Assembly (NCBI RefSeq): GCF_032854445.1
Contig: NC_088295.1
Coordinates: 94,171,805 to 94,235,804, forward strand
Source: Liolophura sinensis
Taxonomy: Eukaryota > Mollusca > Polyplacophora > Chitonida > Chitonidae
Reading direction: 5' to 3'
Length of the DNA: 64,000 nt
The notes under the pieces are model-generated. The model made no database searches. It saw only the letters and a list, made by a program, of their open reading frames with translations, and was not told the DNA's origin. Both the position numbers and the translations under genes were made by a program. Shown piece after piece: positions 62,570 to 64,000 of the stretch (position 1 is its first letter; each line of letters opens with the position of its first letter).

Positions 62570-64000
62570 TAGATGTGTACCTGTGGGGACAGGAAGCTGT
62601 AGATGTGTACCTGTGGGGACTGGAAGCTGTAGATGTGTACCTGTGGGGACTGGAAGCTGAAGGTTGTACCTGTGGGGACTGGAGGCTGTATATTGCACCT
62701 GGGGGACTGGAGGCTGTGTACTTGTGGGGAACAGAGCCTTTAGACAAGAGGCTGTAGATCAGTACCTGAGGGGAGCGGAGGCTGTAGATGTGTACTTGAG
62801 TGGACTGGAGGCTGGAGATGTGTACTTGTGTGGACTGGAGTCTGTAGATGTGTACTTGTGTAGACTGGAGGCTGTAATTGTGTACTTGTGTGGACTGCAG
62901 GCTATGGTTGTGTACTTGTGTTGACTGGAGGCTGTAGATGTGTACTTGTGTGGACTGGAGGCTGTAGATGTGTACCCTGGGGACCGGATGCTGTAGATGT
63001 GTACCTGTGGGGACCGAAGACTGTAGATATGTACCTGTTGTTACTGGAGGCTGCATATGTGTACTTGTGGTTACTGGAGGCTGCATATGTGTACCTGTGG
63101 TTACTGGAAGCTGTAGAAGCATGTGTAACTGGAAGAACTGTGTACTTGTGGGGAACAGAGACTTTAGATATATAACTGTGTGGACAAGAGACTGTGGATC
63201 AGTACCTGAGGGGAGTGGAGGCTGCAGATGTGTACTTGTGTGGAGTAAAAGCTGTAGATGTGTACTTGTGTGGACTGGAGGCTGCAGATGTGTACTTGTG
63301 TGGACTGGAGTCTGTAGATGTGTACCTGTGTGGACTGGAGGCTGTAGTTGTGTACTTGTGTGGACTGGAGGCTTTGGTTGTGTACTTGTGTTGACTGGAG
63401 GCTGTAGATGTGTACTTGTGTGGATCGGAGGCTGTAGATGTGTACCTGTGGGGACCGAAGACTGTAGATATGTACCTGTGGTTACTGGAGGCGGCAGATG
63501 TGTACATGTGGGGACTGGAGGTTGTAGATTGTACTTGTGTGGACTGGAGGCTGTAGATGTGTACTTGTATGGACTGGAGGCTGTAAATTGGACTTGTGTG
63601 GACTGGAGGCTGTAGATATGTACTTGTGTGGCCTGGAGGCTGTAGATGTATACTTGTGTGGACTGGAGGCTATAGATACGTACTTGTGTGGACTGGAGGC
63701 TGAAGATTGTACCTGTGGGGACTGGAAGCTGTAGATTGTACCTGTGGGGACTGGAGGCTGTAGATGTGTACTTGTGGGGACCGAAGACTGTAGATATGTA
63801 CCTGTGGGGACTGAAGGCTGCATATGTGTACCTGTGGTAACTGAAGGGCTGTTGTTGTGTACTTTTGTGGACTGGAGGCTATACATGTGTACCTGTGAGG
63901 ACTGGAGGGTGTAGATTGTACTTGTGTGGACTGCAGGCTGCAGGTGTGTACCTGTGGGGACTGGAGGTAGTAGGTTGTAGTTGTGGGGATTGGAGGCTGT
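62570..64000. repeat. 30-bp minisatellite in SIAE intron 4, continues past the right edge
   Basis: About 47 copies of GTGTACTTGTGTGGACTGGA GGCTGTAGAT. Rare variants (CAGTACCTGAGGGGAG; GGGAACAGAG..TTTAGA; GACCGAAGACTGTAGATATG) recur about 440 bp apart, showing block duplication. The period is 10 codons, so several frames on both strands stay open. Confidence 0.95.

Overview
The window looks like nuclear DNA of a bilaterian invertebrate. The evidence is spliced genes with GT-AG introns of 0.2 to more than 6 kb, animal-only families, no operons, and AATAAA poly(A) signals. A calponin with many calponin-like (CLIK) repeats and the abundance of ACATGTACATGT-type words suggest a lophotrochozoan such as a mollusc or brachiopod. 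That placement is inference with low confidence.

Three genes are well supported. (1) About 4.5-8.1 kb, minus strand: a calponin-family actin-binding protein with a calponin-homology (CH) domain on three exons and seven CLIK repeats on one last exon. Its first coding exon was not found. (2) 41.3-46.1 kb, plus strand: an SLC16-family (monocarboxylate-transporter-like) membrane protein, complete in six coding exons, predicted 718 residues, with an unusually long central loop. (3) 52.1 kb to beyond the window end, plus strand: sialate O-acetylesterase (SIAE). Four exons are visible, including the signal peptide and the catalytic GQSNM box, and the rest lies to the right. The genes share no obvious pathway.

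The dominant content is tandem repeats. About two dozen unrelated minisatellites, with periods of 12, 21, 22, 30, 33, 34, 35, 45, 52, 55, 57, 60, 66, 75, 84 and 117 bp, cover roughly two fifths of the window by my estimate. Most long open frames in the window are by-products of these arrays. Layout: 1-1.4 kb, 52-bp array; 1.4-4.5 kb, intergenic with fold-back elements; 4.5-8.1 kb, calponin gene with an intronic array; 8.5-12 kb, arrays and (TA)n; 12-19.3 kb, no recognisable gene; 19.3-22 kb, arrays and a LINE remnant; 22-27 kb, diverged repeats and a 12-bp array; 27-32 kb, possible first exons and a TATA promoter; 32.5-41.1 kb, four large arrays, one split by a pogo/Tigger-like transposon; 41-46 kb, SLC16; 46-52 kb, 3' flank, a possible SINE and a 75-bp array; 52-64 kb, SIAE with introns filled by five arrays.

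Three observations stand out. The calponin intronic minisatellite has spread copies of the exon end plus its 5' splice site. A similar arrangement occurs in SIAE intron 2. A transposon in the 55-bp array sits exactly at the switch between two repeat subfamilies, as if it had blocked sequence homogenisation.
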